The notes under the pieces were generated by a model, which worked only from the letters and a program-made list of their open reading frames with translations, did no database searches and was not told where the DNA came from. From contig NZ_VAJL01000001.1 of the NCBI RefSeq assembly GCF_006175945.1, positions 2,046,001 to 2,110,000 on the forward strand: a DNA stretch of 64,000 nucleotides, read 5' to 3'. The DNA is from Chryseobacterium mulctrae. Lineage in GTDB: Bacteria > Bacteroidota > Bacteroidia > Flavobacteriales > Weeksellaceae. A program made the translations under genes and the position numbers. Shown here one piece after another: positions 34,201 to 43,406 of the stretch; the stretch's first letter is position 1; each line of letters starts with the position of its first letter.

Positions 34201-36210
34201 ATGATAAAAAAAATAATGAGCACGGCTACTACAACCTGGGTATTGAATCTTTCGGAAAATCTTATTCCGAAATTTAAAACTGTAGGAAATGAAGGTGAAA
34301 AAGCCGCTGAAAAAATAGATCAGAATTTCGATAAAGCCGGAAAAGAAATTGATCAAACGAGGAAAAAAACAGAAAAACTTAAGACTTCACTAAAAGATAT
34401 GAGTTCCATGAACTGGAACGCTCTTTCGGAAGGCTTTGAAAGAATATCAGGAAGGCTATCAAGTATGAAAGGTCCTGGTGCTGACTTTGATGAATCGATG
34501 CATGAATTAAAAGCATTGACAGGAGTTACTGATGAACAGATGGCAAAGATGACGAAAAGCGGTCGTGAAATGGCTCTTGAATTTGGAGGTAACGGAGCTC
34601 GCCAACTATCATCATATCAAAATATTTTAGGTGCATTAGGACCTGAAATTGCTGAGAACGACGCTGCTCTTGCTAAAATGGGACGTAATGTCAATATTAT
34701 GTCTAAAAGCATGAAAGGGGATGTTTCCGGTGCAACCAATGCTCTTAATAACGCCATGATTCAGTTTAAAGTAAGCTTGGAAGACCCCATGCAAGCTGCT
34801 GAAGAAATGGATAAAATGATGAACGTCATGGTTGCTTCAGCAAGAGCTGGTTCTGTAGAGGTTCCTCAGATTTCAGATGCTTTATCTGAAGTTGGAGGAG
34901 TTGCTAAAATGAGTAATCTGACATTTGAAGAGACCAATGCTTTACTTCAGGGAATGGCAAAAGGAGGTGTTGAAGTTGGAAAATTAGGAGTTGCCTCGAG
35001 AAATGCACTTTTGAAAATGGCAGCGCCTGTAACCTTAAGTGATGATGCATCCGAATATTTGAAGGCATACGGTGTTGATCTAAAGAAAGTATCTGACACA
35101 ACAATTCCATTCGCAGAAAGACTAAGAGAACTTCAAAAGGTAGGTCACGATATGAATGCTTTGGCGTTGATATTTGGAACTGAAAACGTTCAAGGCGCTC
35201 AGGCAATGTTATCTACTATCAACTATCAGGAAGAACTTACCGCAAAAGTTACCGGGACAAAAGATGCCTATACTATGGCAGCTGAAAACATGGAAAGCTG
35301 GAAAGAAAAAATGTCACGTTATTCTGCTCAGATTGACGATTGGAAGACTTCTATTTTCGATGCTATTTCACCAGTTATAACATTGACTGAAGCAAGTGGT
35401 GAAATGCTTGCTACAGGTTCAGATTTAGCAAATATCTATTCAGGGATGGCGGGTCCAATGAGCAATTTTGTTAGATGGATAAGAAGTGGGGCTGCTGCTC
35501 AAAAGCTTTCAAGTATCTGGACGGGAATATCAACATTTGTAACCAATGCTTACACTGCTTCTATAAACGTTGGTCCTTTAAAAGCTTTTACAATGTGGGT
35601 TAGAAATTCAGCACTTGCTCAAAAATTATCAGCAACCTGGACTGGGATTGTAACAGCTGCTCAGTGGGCTTGGAATGCTGCTTTAACTGCTAATCCTATA
35701 GGACTTATTGTAGTAGGTATTGCCGCATTGGTTGCATTGGTAGCAGCAGCAATTGTTTACTGGGATGACTGGGGTGCAACGCTATTGATATTTATGGGTC
35801 CGGTGGGGCGTATAATCGCTGCTTTCAAGTCTATTTATGATCATTGGGATAGCATCAAAAAAGCCTTCCAGACTGATGGAATTTTAGGAGGTTTAAAAAG
35901 AATTGGTGTTGTGCTTTTAGATGTTCTACTTAAACCACTTCAGCAAATATCTGGATGGATTGATAAAATATTCAATACTGACCTTGAAGCCGGGATCAAA
36001 AAACTAAGAACCGAAATGGACTTAGTTACCGAAAATGAAAAGAAGTCTGAAGCTGATGAGAAAGCCAAAACTAAAGGCGAAAAGGTAGTCCCAAAACAAA
36101 AACAGCTTACCGAAAAAGAAAGGATCGACAAGGCGATAAAAGAAGGTAAACTGGTCATGTATATGGGTAAAGCTGTTCTTCCTTCTACCAGGGATAAAGC
36201 TGAAGTGTAA
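34201..36210 (+). CDS. Tail tape measure protein
   Basis: 669 residues. Features are an N-terminal coiled-coil region (GEKAAEKIDQNFDKAGKEID), the TMP core with MKGPGADFDESMHELKAL, then hydrophobic segments (about 495-545, ANPIGLIVVGIAALVALVAA) and tandem WTGI repeats. It sets the tail length and is ejected with DNA. The stop lies 7 bp before the IS21 terminal repeat, so the chain may be complete, or lightly altered at the 3' end. It could start at the sixth codon (ATG at 34216). Confidence 0.85.
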   Translation: MIKKIMSTATTTWVLNLSENLIPKFKTVGNEGEKAAEKIDQNFDKAGKEIDQTRKKTEKLKTSLKDMSSMNWNALSEGFERISGRLSSMKGPGADFDESMHELKALTGVTDEQMAKMTKSGREMALEFGGNGARQLSSYQNILGALGPEIAENDAALAKMGRNVNIMSKSMKGDVSGATNALNNAMIQFKVSLEDPMQAAEEMDKMMNVMVASARAGSVEVPQISDALSEVGGVAKMSNLTFEETNALLQGMAKGGVEVGKLGVASRNALLKMAAPVTLSDDASEYLKAYGVDLKKVSDTTIPFAERLRELQKVGHDMNALALIFGTENVQGAQAMLSTINYQEELTAKVTGTKDAYTMAAENMESWKEKMSRYSAQIDDWKTSIFDAISPVITLTEASGEMLATGSDLANIYSGMAGPMSNFVRWIRSGAAAQKLSSIWTGISTFVTNAYTASINVGPLKAFTMWVRNSALAQKLSATWTGIVTAAQWAWNAALTANPIGLIVVGIAALVALVAAAIVYWDDWGATLLIFMGPVGRIIAAFKSIYDHWDSIKKAFQTDGILGGLKRIGVVLLDVLLKPLQQISGWIDKIFNTDLEAGIKKLRTEMDLVTENEKKSEADEKAKTKGEKVVPKQKQLTEKERIDKAIKEGKLVMYMGKAVLPSTRDKAEV

Positions 36211-36217
36211 ATTCCAG

Positions 36218-36285
36218 TGATATTGACCACCCAATTTCAATTCAAAGTGACCAGGTAATTTCGGTTTAAATTGACCACCCTTAAA
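36218..36285. repeat. IS21 left-end transposase sites
   Basis: TGACCA occurs at 36224, 36248 and 36272, spaced 24 bp, within longer near-repeats. Multiple repeated sites at each end are typical of IS21 elements. Confidence 0.75.
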
Positions 36286-36341
36286 TTTGATAAAAACTCT
36301 TGCTTTTCATGTGTCAATTAATATTCAAATATAATAATTAA

Positions 36342-37079
36342 TTACTCCCTGCTAACTCTTCTCTTTTTTCTCATAGATTCCCCCTGGAGTTCCAGGCGGT
36401 GAGACTGATGGATAAGTCTGTCCAGAATAGCATCAGCTATGGTCTTTTCGCCAATGATGTCATACCAGCCTTGCACCGGGATCTGTGATGTCACAATGAT
36501 GGACCCGTTGTTGTGACGGTCTTCTATGATCTCCAGAAGGGTTATCCTGTTGGCACTGTCCAAAGCCTGAAGACCAAAATCATCAAGGATGATCACATCC
36601 TGCCTTTGTAGTTTTGCTAGTTCGCGCAGGTATGACCCGTCTGCTTTTGCCATTTTTAATTTGGCAAACAGCCTGGAAGTATTAAAATAATTGACCTTGA
36701 AGCCTTCGATACAGGCCTGGTAGCCCAACGCAGTTCCCAGGTAACTTTTACCCACGCCTGTACTTCCTGTGATCAGGATGTTCTCATTTTTCTCTACGAA
36801 CTCACATCCTGCAAGACGCATTACCAGATTACGGTCGAGATTGCGGGTGTCATCGAAGTTGACACTTTCAATACTGGACCTGTAATGGAACTTGGCATTT
36901 TTGATGCTTCGCTCTATGCGTCTGTTGTGCCTCTCATCCCATTCGGCATCGATGAGCATCGATACAAACTGGTCGAGGGTATAATGGTCTGTCCTTCCGC
37001 TTTCAATAGCGGTCTTAAAGGCATTGTGCATGCCGTAAAGCTTCATTTGCTTCATTTTGCTCACTGTCGGTTCGTTCAT
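36342..37079 (-). CDS. istB: IS21 helper ATPase IstB
   Basis: 245 residues. AAA+ P-loop GSTGVGKSYLGTALG (about 104-118), Walker B DVIILDDFGLQALD (about 161-174), sensor region SIIVTSQIP (about 196-204) and a basic C-terminal tail. IstB assembles on target DNA and stimulates IstA transposition. It is the second gene of the IS, 12 bp after istA. Confidence 0.95.
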   Translation of the reverse strand: MNEPTVSKMKQMKLYGMHNAFKTAIESGRTDHYTLDQFVSMLIDAEWDERHNRRIERSIKNAKFHYRSSIESVNFDDTRNLDRNLVMRLAGCEFVEKNENILITGSTGVGKSYLGTALGYQACIEGFKVNYFNTSRLFAKLKMAKADGSYLRELAKLQRQDVIILDDFGLQALDSANRITLLEIIEDRHNNGSIIVTSQIPVQGWYDIIGEKTIADAILDRLIHQSHRLELQGESMRKKRRVSRE

Positions 37080-37091
37080 AACTGTTGGTAT

Positions 37092-38642
37092 TTAATGATA
37101 ATATTGTTTTCCTCTGATGTTGCCGTGATCAGGCAGTTCCTGCTCCTTTTCTTCTTTTTCCGGATCGATCATCTGATCCAGATTGTTCTCCAATATCTTC
37201 TGCACGGTCTTAAAGCTGTAGATCTTAAAATCCAATGCCCGTTTACAGGCATTGATCAATCGTTCCCTGCCTACTTTCTTTTCGAAGTTCAGGATCCCCA
37301 GGCAGCTTTTGTAGGCCTGCTCGGGATGATTGCGACTGTCGATAATTTGGACAATGTATTCTCCCACTGCGGTATCAATACTATTAGCCCAATCGATAAA
37401 GCGGGCAGCGCTCCATCCGGCAACGAACTGGTGGGTGCTGGCCAGATGTTCTGTAATGGTCGTGTAGACATAAGGCTTGTAATTGCGTCTGTGCATGGCG
37501 ATCCTGTTGTATTTATAGTAGATCTCCACGGTGGAAGAGGTGTATAGGATCTTGATCTTCTTCTTGATATACTGGTACGGGACACTGTAGTAGTTCTTAT
37601 CCTGGCTCAACTGTACGTGCCCGTTCTGCATCACTGTTGCAAAGGATTGGTACCTGATCTCAAAACGACGCTCAGGCAGTGGGCGCAGCTGCTGCTTCTC
37701 GTCCTCCAGGAACAGCTCGTAGCGGGAGTAAGGACGTCCTGTGAGCTTGCGTTTGTTATGGGAGTCCAACAGGTCCCGGATCTCAAGATTTAGTTCATCC
37801 AGGCCGCAGGCTCCCTGTTGAAGGTTGGCGTAGATCCTTCTGTACAGGATCTTGACCGCTCCCTCTACCAAGGATTTATCCCTCGGTTTGTAAGCCCTGG
37901 CAGGCAAGATAGTCGTCTCATAATGTTCGGCCAGATCGGCCAGGGTCTCATTGATGGTGGGTTCAAAACGGCTGCTTTTGATCACTGCGGATTTTAAGTT
38001 ATCAGGAACGATCGCTGCCGGTGTGCCTTCAAAAAAGCGGATGGCATTTTCTACAGATCGTACAAAATCTTCCTTCTGCTGGCTCATAGAGGCTTCAGCA
38101 TACGTGTACTGGCTTGCTCCCAGGATAGCTACAAAAAACTGAGCTTCTTTAAGCTCCCCGCTTTCCTTATCAATAATGGAGAGTGTCTTTCCTGCATAAT
38201 CGACATACATCTTATCACCGGATTTGTGATTCATATGCATCACAGGGTTCACACGTTTGCCCCAGACCTTGTAATGATGCCGGAACTGTGAACTCTGAAA
38301 ACCATCAGGATGCAGTACAAGATACTGCTCCCACATATGATGGATAGTGATCCCCACCTTTTTGAGCTCACGTTCCATCTTGGGAAAAAAATCGTACAGG
38401 GACTGTAGTTTGGGGCTGATGGTGTGAACCGTGTTATTGGAAAACAAAAGTTCCAACTCGGCGTCTGTCTTGGCATTGATTGCATCAGGGCTCAAGCCCA
38501 GGATCTCATATAATGAGATGTATTTCTTAACGGTATTTCTGGAAAGGGATAGATAGCTGCTTATAAATAACTTGCTCTTTCCAGTGCTGTAGAATTTTAT
38601 GACTTTTCTAATTTTACTCATGTCTGTTATTTTATTTGCCAT
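37092..38642 (-). CDS. istA: IS21 transposase IstA
   Basis: 516 residues. N-terminal helix-turn-helix (about 18-38, KSKLFISSYLSLSRNTVKKY). DDE core: D about 147 in KMYVDYAGKTLS, D about 219 in AAIVPDNLKSAV, E about 261 in PRDKSLVEGAVK. The ORF is intact and codon usage is more GC-rich than in its neighbours. Catalyses cut-and-paste of the element together with IstB. Confidence 0.95.
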   Translation of the reverse strand: MANKITDMSKIRKVIKFYSTGKSKLFISSYLSLSRNTVKKYISLYEILGLSPDAINAKTDAELELLFSNNTVHTISPKLQSLYDFFPKMERELKKVGITIHHMWEQYLVLHPDGFQSSQFRHHYKVWGKRVNPVMHMNHKSGDKMYVDYAGKTLSIIDKESGELKEAQFFVAILGASQYTYAEASMSQQKEDFVRSVENAIRFFEGTPAAIVPDNLKSAVIKSSRFEPTINETLADLAEHYETTILPARAYKPRDKSLVEGAVKILYRRIYANLQQGACGLDELNLEIRDLLDSHNKRKLTGRPYSRYELFLEDEKQQLRPLPERRFEIRYQSFATVMQNGHVQLSQDKNYYSVPYQYIKKKIKILYTSSTVEIYYKYNRIAMHRRNYKPYVYTTITEHLASTHQFVAGWSAARFIDWANSIDTAVGEYIVQIIDSRNHPEQAYKSCLGILNFEKKVGRERLINACKRALDFKIYSFKTVQKILENNLDQMIDPEKEEKEQELPDHGNIRGKQYYH

Positions 38643-38724
38643 AATCCGCTTTTTTTAACGAATATATGACGCTAACATCATGAAAAAACCAAGTCGTTTT
38701 TATCTCAAATATAACCCAGATAAC

Positions 38725-38810
38725 AGGTGGTCATTTTAGACCGAAAAGTGGTGGTCACTTTGCTCCGAAATCAGTGGTCAATTTACTCCGAAATTAGGTG
38801 GTCAATTTGA
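38725..38810. repeat. IS21 right-end transposase sites
   Basis: Four copies of TGGTCA at 38728, 38752, 38775 and 38799 (spacing 23-24 bp), separated by TCCGAAA-type sequences, inverted relative to the left end. Confidence 0.8.
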
Positions 38811-39781
38811 CCGTCTTTTCCAATATTACTTTGGCAGCAGGTTCAAATATGTTTGTTTCTCAAACTGGAAATACAATCACGTTAACCTCTACTGATACAA
38901 CGTACAGTGCCGGAAACGGGCTGACATTGACAGGAACAACATTTACTTTGCCTGTGACCACTTCAGGAACGGGAAATGTTGTAACCGGACTTGTTCAGAC
39001 TGCAACGGGAATCACTGTGTATATGGGAACAATGCCGACCACTGCCGATTTAGCGAATTATATCCCATTATCACAAAAAGGTGCTGTAAATGGTGTGGCT
39101 ACTCTTGATGCAAATGGTTTAATTCCATCAACACAATTACCCAGTTATGTAGATGACGTGATCGAAGCTGCTAATCTTGCATCGTTTCCAAATCCCGGTG
39201 AATCAGGGAAAATTTATGTTGCTTTAGATACAAATAAAACCTATCGCTGGAGCGGATCGGCGTACGTTTACATTACGTCCGGTGCTGTTGATTCTGTTAA
39301 TGGGCAAACAGGTGTTGTGGTGCTAAACAAATCTCATATTGGCTTAGGTAATGCAGATAATACGGCAGATGCCGTAAAAAATGTTTTATCTGCAACAAAA
39401 TGGACTACACCACGAGTAATCAGTATTGCGGGGGATGCAACTTGGGAGGTGACAGTCGATGGTACTGCCAATGGTTCCGCAAATTTAGTTTTGGCGAATA
39501 CGGGCGTGATACCCGGAGCGTACAACAAAGTTACAGTTGATGCCAAAGGACGTGTTACAGCAGGCAATAATGATATTACCGCCAAAAGCTTTTCAGTAAC
39601 AGCAAACGAGACTTTAACGCATAATTTCGGCACTTATCAGGTCAAAGTATTTATGCTTGATTCCGTGACGAACTATCCGGCATATACTCGTTGGAAAGCA
39701 AACACAGCTAATACAATTAACATTGAGTTTGATGTTCTACCAATTAACCCTATAATAATTACAATTGAGCCTGTATTATGA
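38798..39781 (+). pseudogene. Tail fibre protein, 5' end lost to IS21
   Basis: 327 codons remain open. The only start, GTG 38798, lies in the IS terminal repeat, and true fibre sequence starts about residue 5. Content is typical of fibre shafts: NTITLTSTDTTYSAGNGLTL, NGVATLDANGLIPSTQLP, VDSVNGQTGVVVLNKSHIGL and a receptor-type C-terminal region. It lacks the N-terminal domain that binds the baseplate, so it is unlikely to work even if expressed. Its stop overlaps the next gene (ATGA). Confidence 0.75.
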
Positions 39782-42015
39782 TGACTAATTATTCATACTA
39801 TGAAACGGAAGCCGGCTACAAAATTGACGGCAAAACAAATGAAGATATCGTCATGGCAGGTGGTGGTACTCGTAATCATTTAACAAAGGAAGATTCTTTT
39901 TTTCATTCTGCAAGAAATTTCCCGAACGGAACCTTGATTGAAACCGATGTTGATTATTCTCAGGATTATGGAGACCAATTTCTTTTGGAGATTAAAGGCA
40001 ATATGTACGACAACTCAATGCCACTGGATGCAAAGATTCAGGGTTATATTTATCTAAATGGTGCAAATCCTCTTTTAAATGTTGCAGCTTATACAACTTG
40101 TTATTATTGGAAAATTATTACTGCTTTAAATCTTAACGGAAAGCTTTGTTTTTGGTTTCCGCAATTGTCATATTGGCAAGGATTTGACGTAAAATTAACT
40201 CGTGGCTATGGCGGAATAGAACAGGGACAAAATAGGGTTGTCAACGTTTCAGATAGTGCCGATCCGGGTGGAACAAAAAGAGTTTCGATCTATCTTAAAA
40301 CTTTAGCTACTCAGGAATATGTTAATGAAAATTTTGCAACTATTCAGAATTTAAATTCAAAAGCTAATGGTCAGGAAAATGCAAGAGCTATTGGATTTAG
40401 TTCAGGAACTTATCCTACAGATGATGGTATAGAATTTCCATATTTTTATTTTGATAATGGTACGAAAACAGGTTACATTCCAATAGCTACACACGGTTAT
40501 GTTAATTCTAAATTAGCAGTAGAATTAGAGAATTATGTTCCTAAGTATGTAGCATCCACAATTCATGCACATAAAACTTTCATTGGAGGCACTGGAAATG
40601 ATTATATAGGTTCTGCAATAATGATTAATGGTAACGGACAAACAAATACTATTTATCCTACATTAGCATTTCATCAACCGGGATTATACGCTGCCACTTT
40701 AAGTCATAGAGGTGATGGTTTTCATTTCATGGATATGTCGGGAACAAATTATCATAATATAACTTCTTTAGGATTTATTAAAACAGGTTCATCTGATTCA
40801 AAAGTACTTTTAGGTGGTGGTGGTGATAAATCTATTTCAGATTTTATTACTGTTGATAGTTGGAATAATATTACAGGAAAAAAATGGTTTAAAACTGATA
40901 ATGGAAATGACTGGGATAATAATACTTTACGAATTCATGGTATAAATGGTCATGACGCAGGTTTATCATTTTATAGAGACGGCGTTGATATAGGACAACT
41001 TATATTTGATGGCTATTATTTTAAAACTACAGATTCAACTGGTACCGGATATAAAGGAATAAAATCGAGTCAATTTATAAAAAATGGTTCAGATGGTAAT
41101 CATGTATTATTAGGTGATGGAAATGATAAAGCCATTTCAGATTTTGCTGGTGCTGTAGATAATGCTACAGCTATTGGTTTTATAGCAGGTTTAGCAGAGG
41201 CGCCTTATATCTATCATTTAACAGCAGGTAATGTAAGGTTAGCGAGATATGACTGGGTATTATCACAAAATTATTTGAATATAACTCAAGGCGACGGAAG
41301 ATATATCCAAAGAGAAGATTCTTCAATTGTAGGTGCTGGATTTATAGGTAATAGTGAAATTAAACCTTATTTTAAACATTCGACAGCAGGTTCAATTGAA
41401 CTTGCACCTAAAGAATATGTTCAAAATATTATCTTAAGCAGAGTACTTTCAGAAAATAATGCATTTGCTTTAGGTTTTGTTGGAGGTACAGCTAACACAC
41501 CCTATGTCAAACATGCTAATGGTGCAGAAATTAGATTATCGACTGAAGAATGGTCATCAATCAATTTTGTAACTCTCTTTAGTGATCAAAATATTACAGG
41601 TGTTAAAACGCATCTTGTATCTCCCAAAGTTCCTTCAGCGATAGAATCTGATGATGCTGTGCCTCTTGGTCAAACTGAGGAAATTATACAGACACGTATT
41701 AATGACACGTTTGCTGAAGTTATTTATCAAAATATCGCAAATGATTTAACATTTAATTTCAGCGCTTACCGAAATGTTAGAGTAGTAACAATTATTTGTA
41801 AAGGAAATAACTTTCAAAATATAAGAGTTGAAAACATGCCAAAAGGTGTGACTTTAAAAATAATGAATTCATCCCAGTACTTAAATCCTACCATTTACTT
41901 CGATGGCGGTACAATCGTTACAAGTATTGGAAATACTACGTGGGCGGAGTTCTACAGGGATCAGGATGGCGATATTTTCAAAAATAATGTTAACGGAACT
42001 AATATAATAAACTAA
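39778..42015 (+). CDS. Tail fibre/receptor-binding protein with repeat modules
   Basis: 745 residues, or 744 from the second ATG at 39781. Several repeated modules of about 40 residues have the pattern A-x-GF-x-G-(x)-PY-x-H-(x)-I-x-LA-x-YV (about residues 205, 465, 525, 565). There is also a repeated GSxxxxVLLGGGGDKSISDF segment (about 340 and 440). Gly/Asn/Asp-rich, with a distinct C-terminal domain (NVRVVTIICKGNNFQ). Fits the distal, host-specific fibre. Last structural gene of the prophage. Confidence 0.75.
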   Translation: MMTNYSYYETEAGYKIDGKTNEDIVMAGGGTRNHLTKEDSFFHSARNFPNGTLIETDVDYSQDYGDQFLLEIKGNMYDNSMPLDAKIQGYIYLNGANPLLNVAAYTTCYYWKIITALNLNGKLCFWFPQLSYWQGFDVKLTRGYGGIEQGQNRVVNVSDSADPGGTKRVSIYLKTLATQEYVNENFATIQNLNSKANGQENARAIGFSSGTYPTDDGIEFPYFYFDNGTKTGYIPIATHGYVNSKLAVELENYVPKYVASTIHAHKTFIGGTGNDYIGSAIMINGNGQTNTIYPTLAFHQPGLYAATLSHRGDGFHFMDMSGTNYHNITSLGFIKTGSSDSKVLLGGGGDKSISDFITVDSWNNITGKKWFKTDNGNDWDNNTLRIHGINGHDAGLSFYRDGVDIGQLIFDGYYFKTTDSTGTGYKGIKSSQFIKNGSDGNHVLLGDGNDKAISDFAGAVDNATAIGFIAGLAEAPYIYHLTAGNVRLARYDWVLSQNYLNITQGDGRYIQREDSSIVGAGFIGNSEIKPYFKHSTAGSIELAPKEYVQNIILSRVLSENNAFALGFVGGTANTPYVKHANGAEIRLSTEEWSSINFVTLFSDQNITGVKTHLVSPKVPSAIESDDAVPLGQTEEIIQTRINDTFAEVIYQNIANDLTFNFSAYRNVRVVTIICKGNNFQNIRVENMPKGVTLKIMNSSQYLNPTIYFDGGTIVTSIGNTTWAEFYRDQDGDIFKNNVNGTNIIN

Positions 42016-42023
42016 TATTCCAA

Positions 42024-42145
42024 TGGAGGAAAGGAATTAAAAACGTCCTCCAAATTAAAAACTTTCTACAGTATTTTAATAGCAACAAAGCCAGCCATGG
42101 AGGACGAAAAGTCTTCTTTGGCTGGCTTTGTTGTTTATACTGTAG
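42024..42145 (+). terminator. Complex hairpin/terminator region after fibre gene
   Basis: A 14-bp stem CAACAAAGCCAGCC (42083-42096) / GGCTGGCTTTGTTG (42120-42133) is nested within CTACAGTAT (42066-42074) / ATACTGTAG (42137-42145). CGTCCTCCA (42044-42052) can pair either with TGGAGGA upstream (42024-42030) or with TGGAGGACG (42098-42106) in the hairpin loop. It probably acts as terminator of the late operon and may have alternative folds. Confidence 0.6.
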
Positions 42146-42185
42146 GAGTGCAAATATACTAAAACAATTTATAATTTTTAATACT

Positions 42186-43016
42186 ATGAAATACAATTAT
42201 GTACAGGCTCCCTTGCCTTTTCAGGGACAAAAAAGAAGATTTTTAAAACCATTTAAAGAGGCTTTAAATGAGTTTCCGGCAGATGCTATTTATATTGATT
42301 TGTTTGGCGGTTCAGGCTTGTTGAGCCATACAGTAAAAGAATATTATCCGGATGCGAAAGTCGTTTATAACGATTTTGATAGCTATTCTAAACGTTTAGA
42401 TAACGTCGATAAAACAAACGCTTTGCTCTCTGACATTCGTGTTATCTGTGCTAAATCGGAAACAAGAAAGGAACGTTTGCCGGATGATTTGCATTCAGAG
42501 ATAGTAGATAGAATATCGAAAGAAGAAGGTTTTATTGATTGGGTCACTATCTCATCAAGTTTGCTTTTTTCAATGAATTATGTGACCAATTTTGAGCAGC
42601 TGAAGAAAGAAAAGTTTTATAACAAAGTGAGGCTTTCAAACTATCGTGTTGATGGCTATCTGGAAGGTGTAGATCGTGTGAAGAAAGATTACAGAGATTT
42701 GTTTGCTGAATACCGGAATCATCCTAATGTAGTGTTTCTTGTTGATCCGCCTTACTTATCTACTGATTGCACTACATATAGCCGTCCTGATTACTGGAAA
42801 TTAGCTGACTATTTGAATGTTCTCAAGACGATTGAAGATACTTCTTATTTCTATTTTACGAGCAACAAAAGTCAGATTATAGAGCTTTGTGATTGGATGC
42901 AAACCCGTGGTTATTGTAGAAGTCCTTTCGATGGTGGTACAACCGTTACGGTGAATACTTCATTAACATACAATGCGAGTTATGAGGATATTATGATCCA
43001 CCGTTATTTGTATTGA
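42186..43016 (+). CDS. DNA adenine methyltransferase, D12 class
   Basis: 276 residues. SAM-binding motif IDLFGGSGLLSHTV (about 38-51) and catalytic VFLVDPPYLS (about 182-191), preceded by the PFQGQKRR region of Dam-type enzymes. Modifies N6 of adenine, most likely to protect phage DNA from restriction. It sits at the right end where Mu carries mom, the anti-restriction modification gene. Confidence 0.88.
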   Translation: MKYNYVQAPLPFQGQKRRFLKPFKEALNEFPADAIYIDLFGGSGLLSHTVKEYYPDAKVVYNDFDSYSKRLDNVDKTNALLSDIRVICAKSETRKERLPDDLHSEIVDRISKEEGFIDWVTISSSLLFSMNYVTNFEQLKKEKFYNKVRLSNYRVDGYLEGVDRVKKDYRDLFAEYRNHPNVVFLVDPPYLSTDCTTYSRPDYWKLADYLNVLKTIEDTSYFYFTSNKSQIIELCDWMQTRGYCRSPFDGGTTVTVNTSLTYNASYEDIMIHRYLY

Positions 43017-43288
43017 TCAGATACAGAACCGAGTTCGTGGTATAATTGAGCTTTAGAGCAAATTAGATGCGTAAAATAGGATTTTACACCTGTTTTTGGA
43101 TCAGTAAAAATTTCACTTTTCCATGTGATTTTAAAGTCCCATGAATCCCACTTGCGCATCTTCTTATAGAAAGGACTAAAATTACATAGCACCTCAAAGT
43201 GTTGCTTTGCTTTATCACCGTGAAATTGGACGATAACAGATTTATCATCAGGCTTTATTTCTTCCTTTATAGTTCCTCTTAATATCAT
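43004..43288 (-). CDS. Small phage protein at right end
   Basis: 94 residues, convergent with the methylase and overlapping its 3' end by 13 bp. Basic, beta-rich, with WDSWDFKITWKSEIF. No signal peptide or motif. The upstream hairpin at 43301-43328 lies before its start. Function unknown; position next to a methylase recalls accessory (anti-restriction or moron) genes. Confidence 0.55.
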   Translation of the reverse strand: MILRGTIKEEIKPDDKSVIVQFHGDKAKQHFEVLCNFSPFYKKMRKWDSWDFKITWKSEIFTDPKTGVKSYFTHLICSKAQLYHELGSVSDQYK

Positions 43289-43300
43289 AACACTAAATTA

Positions 43301-43328
43301 AAAAATGCGCTCGAAACGAGTGCATTTT
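43301..43328. terminator. Hairpin near prophage right end
   Basis: AAAAATGCGCTCG / CGAGTGCATTTTTT with a 3-nt AAA loop and a single mismatch, flanked by A and T tracts on both strands. Likely a bidirectional terminator insulating the prophage right end. From here to the host junction (about 43408) there is no gene. Confidence 0.7.
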
Positions 43329-43406
43329 TTTTGTGTTTTAACGTTGTTTAAATAGTCTTTAAAAGATGGTTAAATTGTGGCGATTTTTTCAACGTGATGT
43401 TGGCGT

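Larger units (their letters stand above)
36218..38810. mobile_element. IS21-family insertion sequence
   Basis: About 2.6 kb containing istA and istB on the minus strand, bounded by imperfect terminal repeats. The left begins TGATATTGACCACCCAATTT and the right end is its near-inverse. The DNA is visibly GC-richer than its surroundings, consistent with recent arrival. No matching direct repeats are present just outside (ATTCCAG vs CCGTCTT), as expected if a deletion has removed one side. It sits between the tape measure and a tail fibre gene lacking its 5' end. Confidence 0.9.

Noticed and set aside
36211..36217. Target-site duplication for the IS21 element
   Set aside because: ATTCCAG on the left has no copy adjacent to the right end (CCGTCTT); TTCCA occurs only 5 bp further in. 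Taken as chance.
36885..37547. Long plus-strand frame across istA/istB
   Set aside because: It spans two well defined transposase genes on the other strand and has no recognisable protein features.
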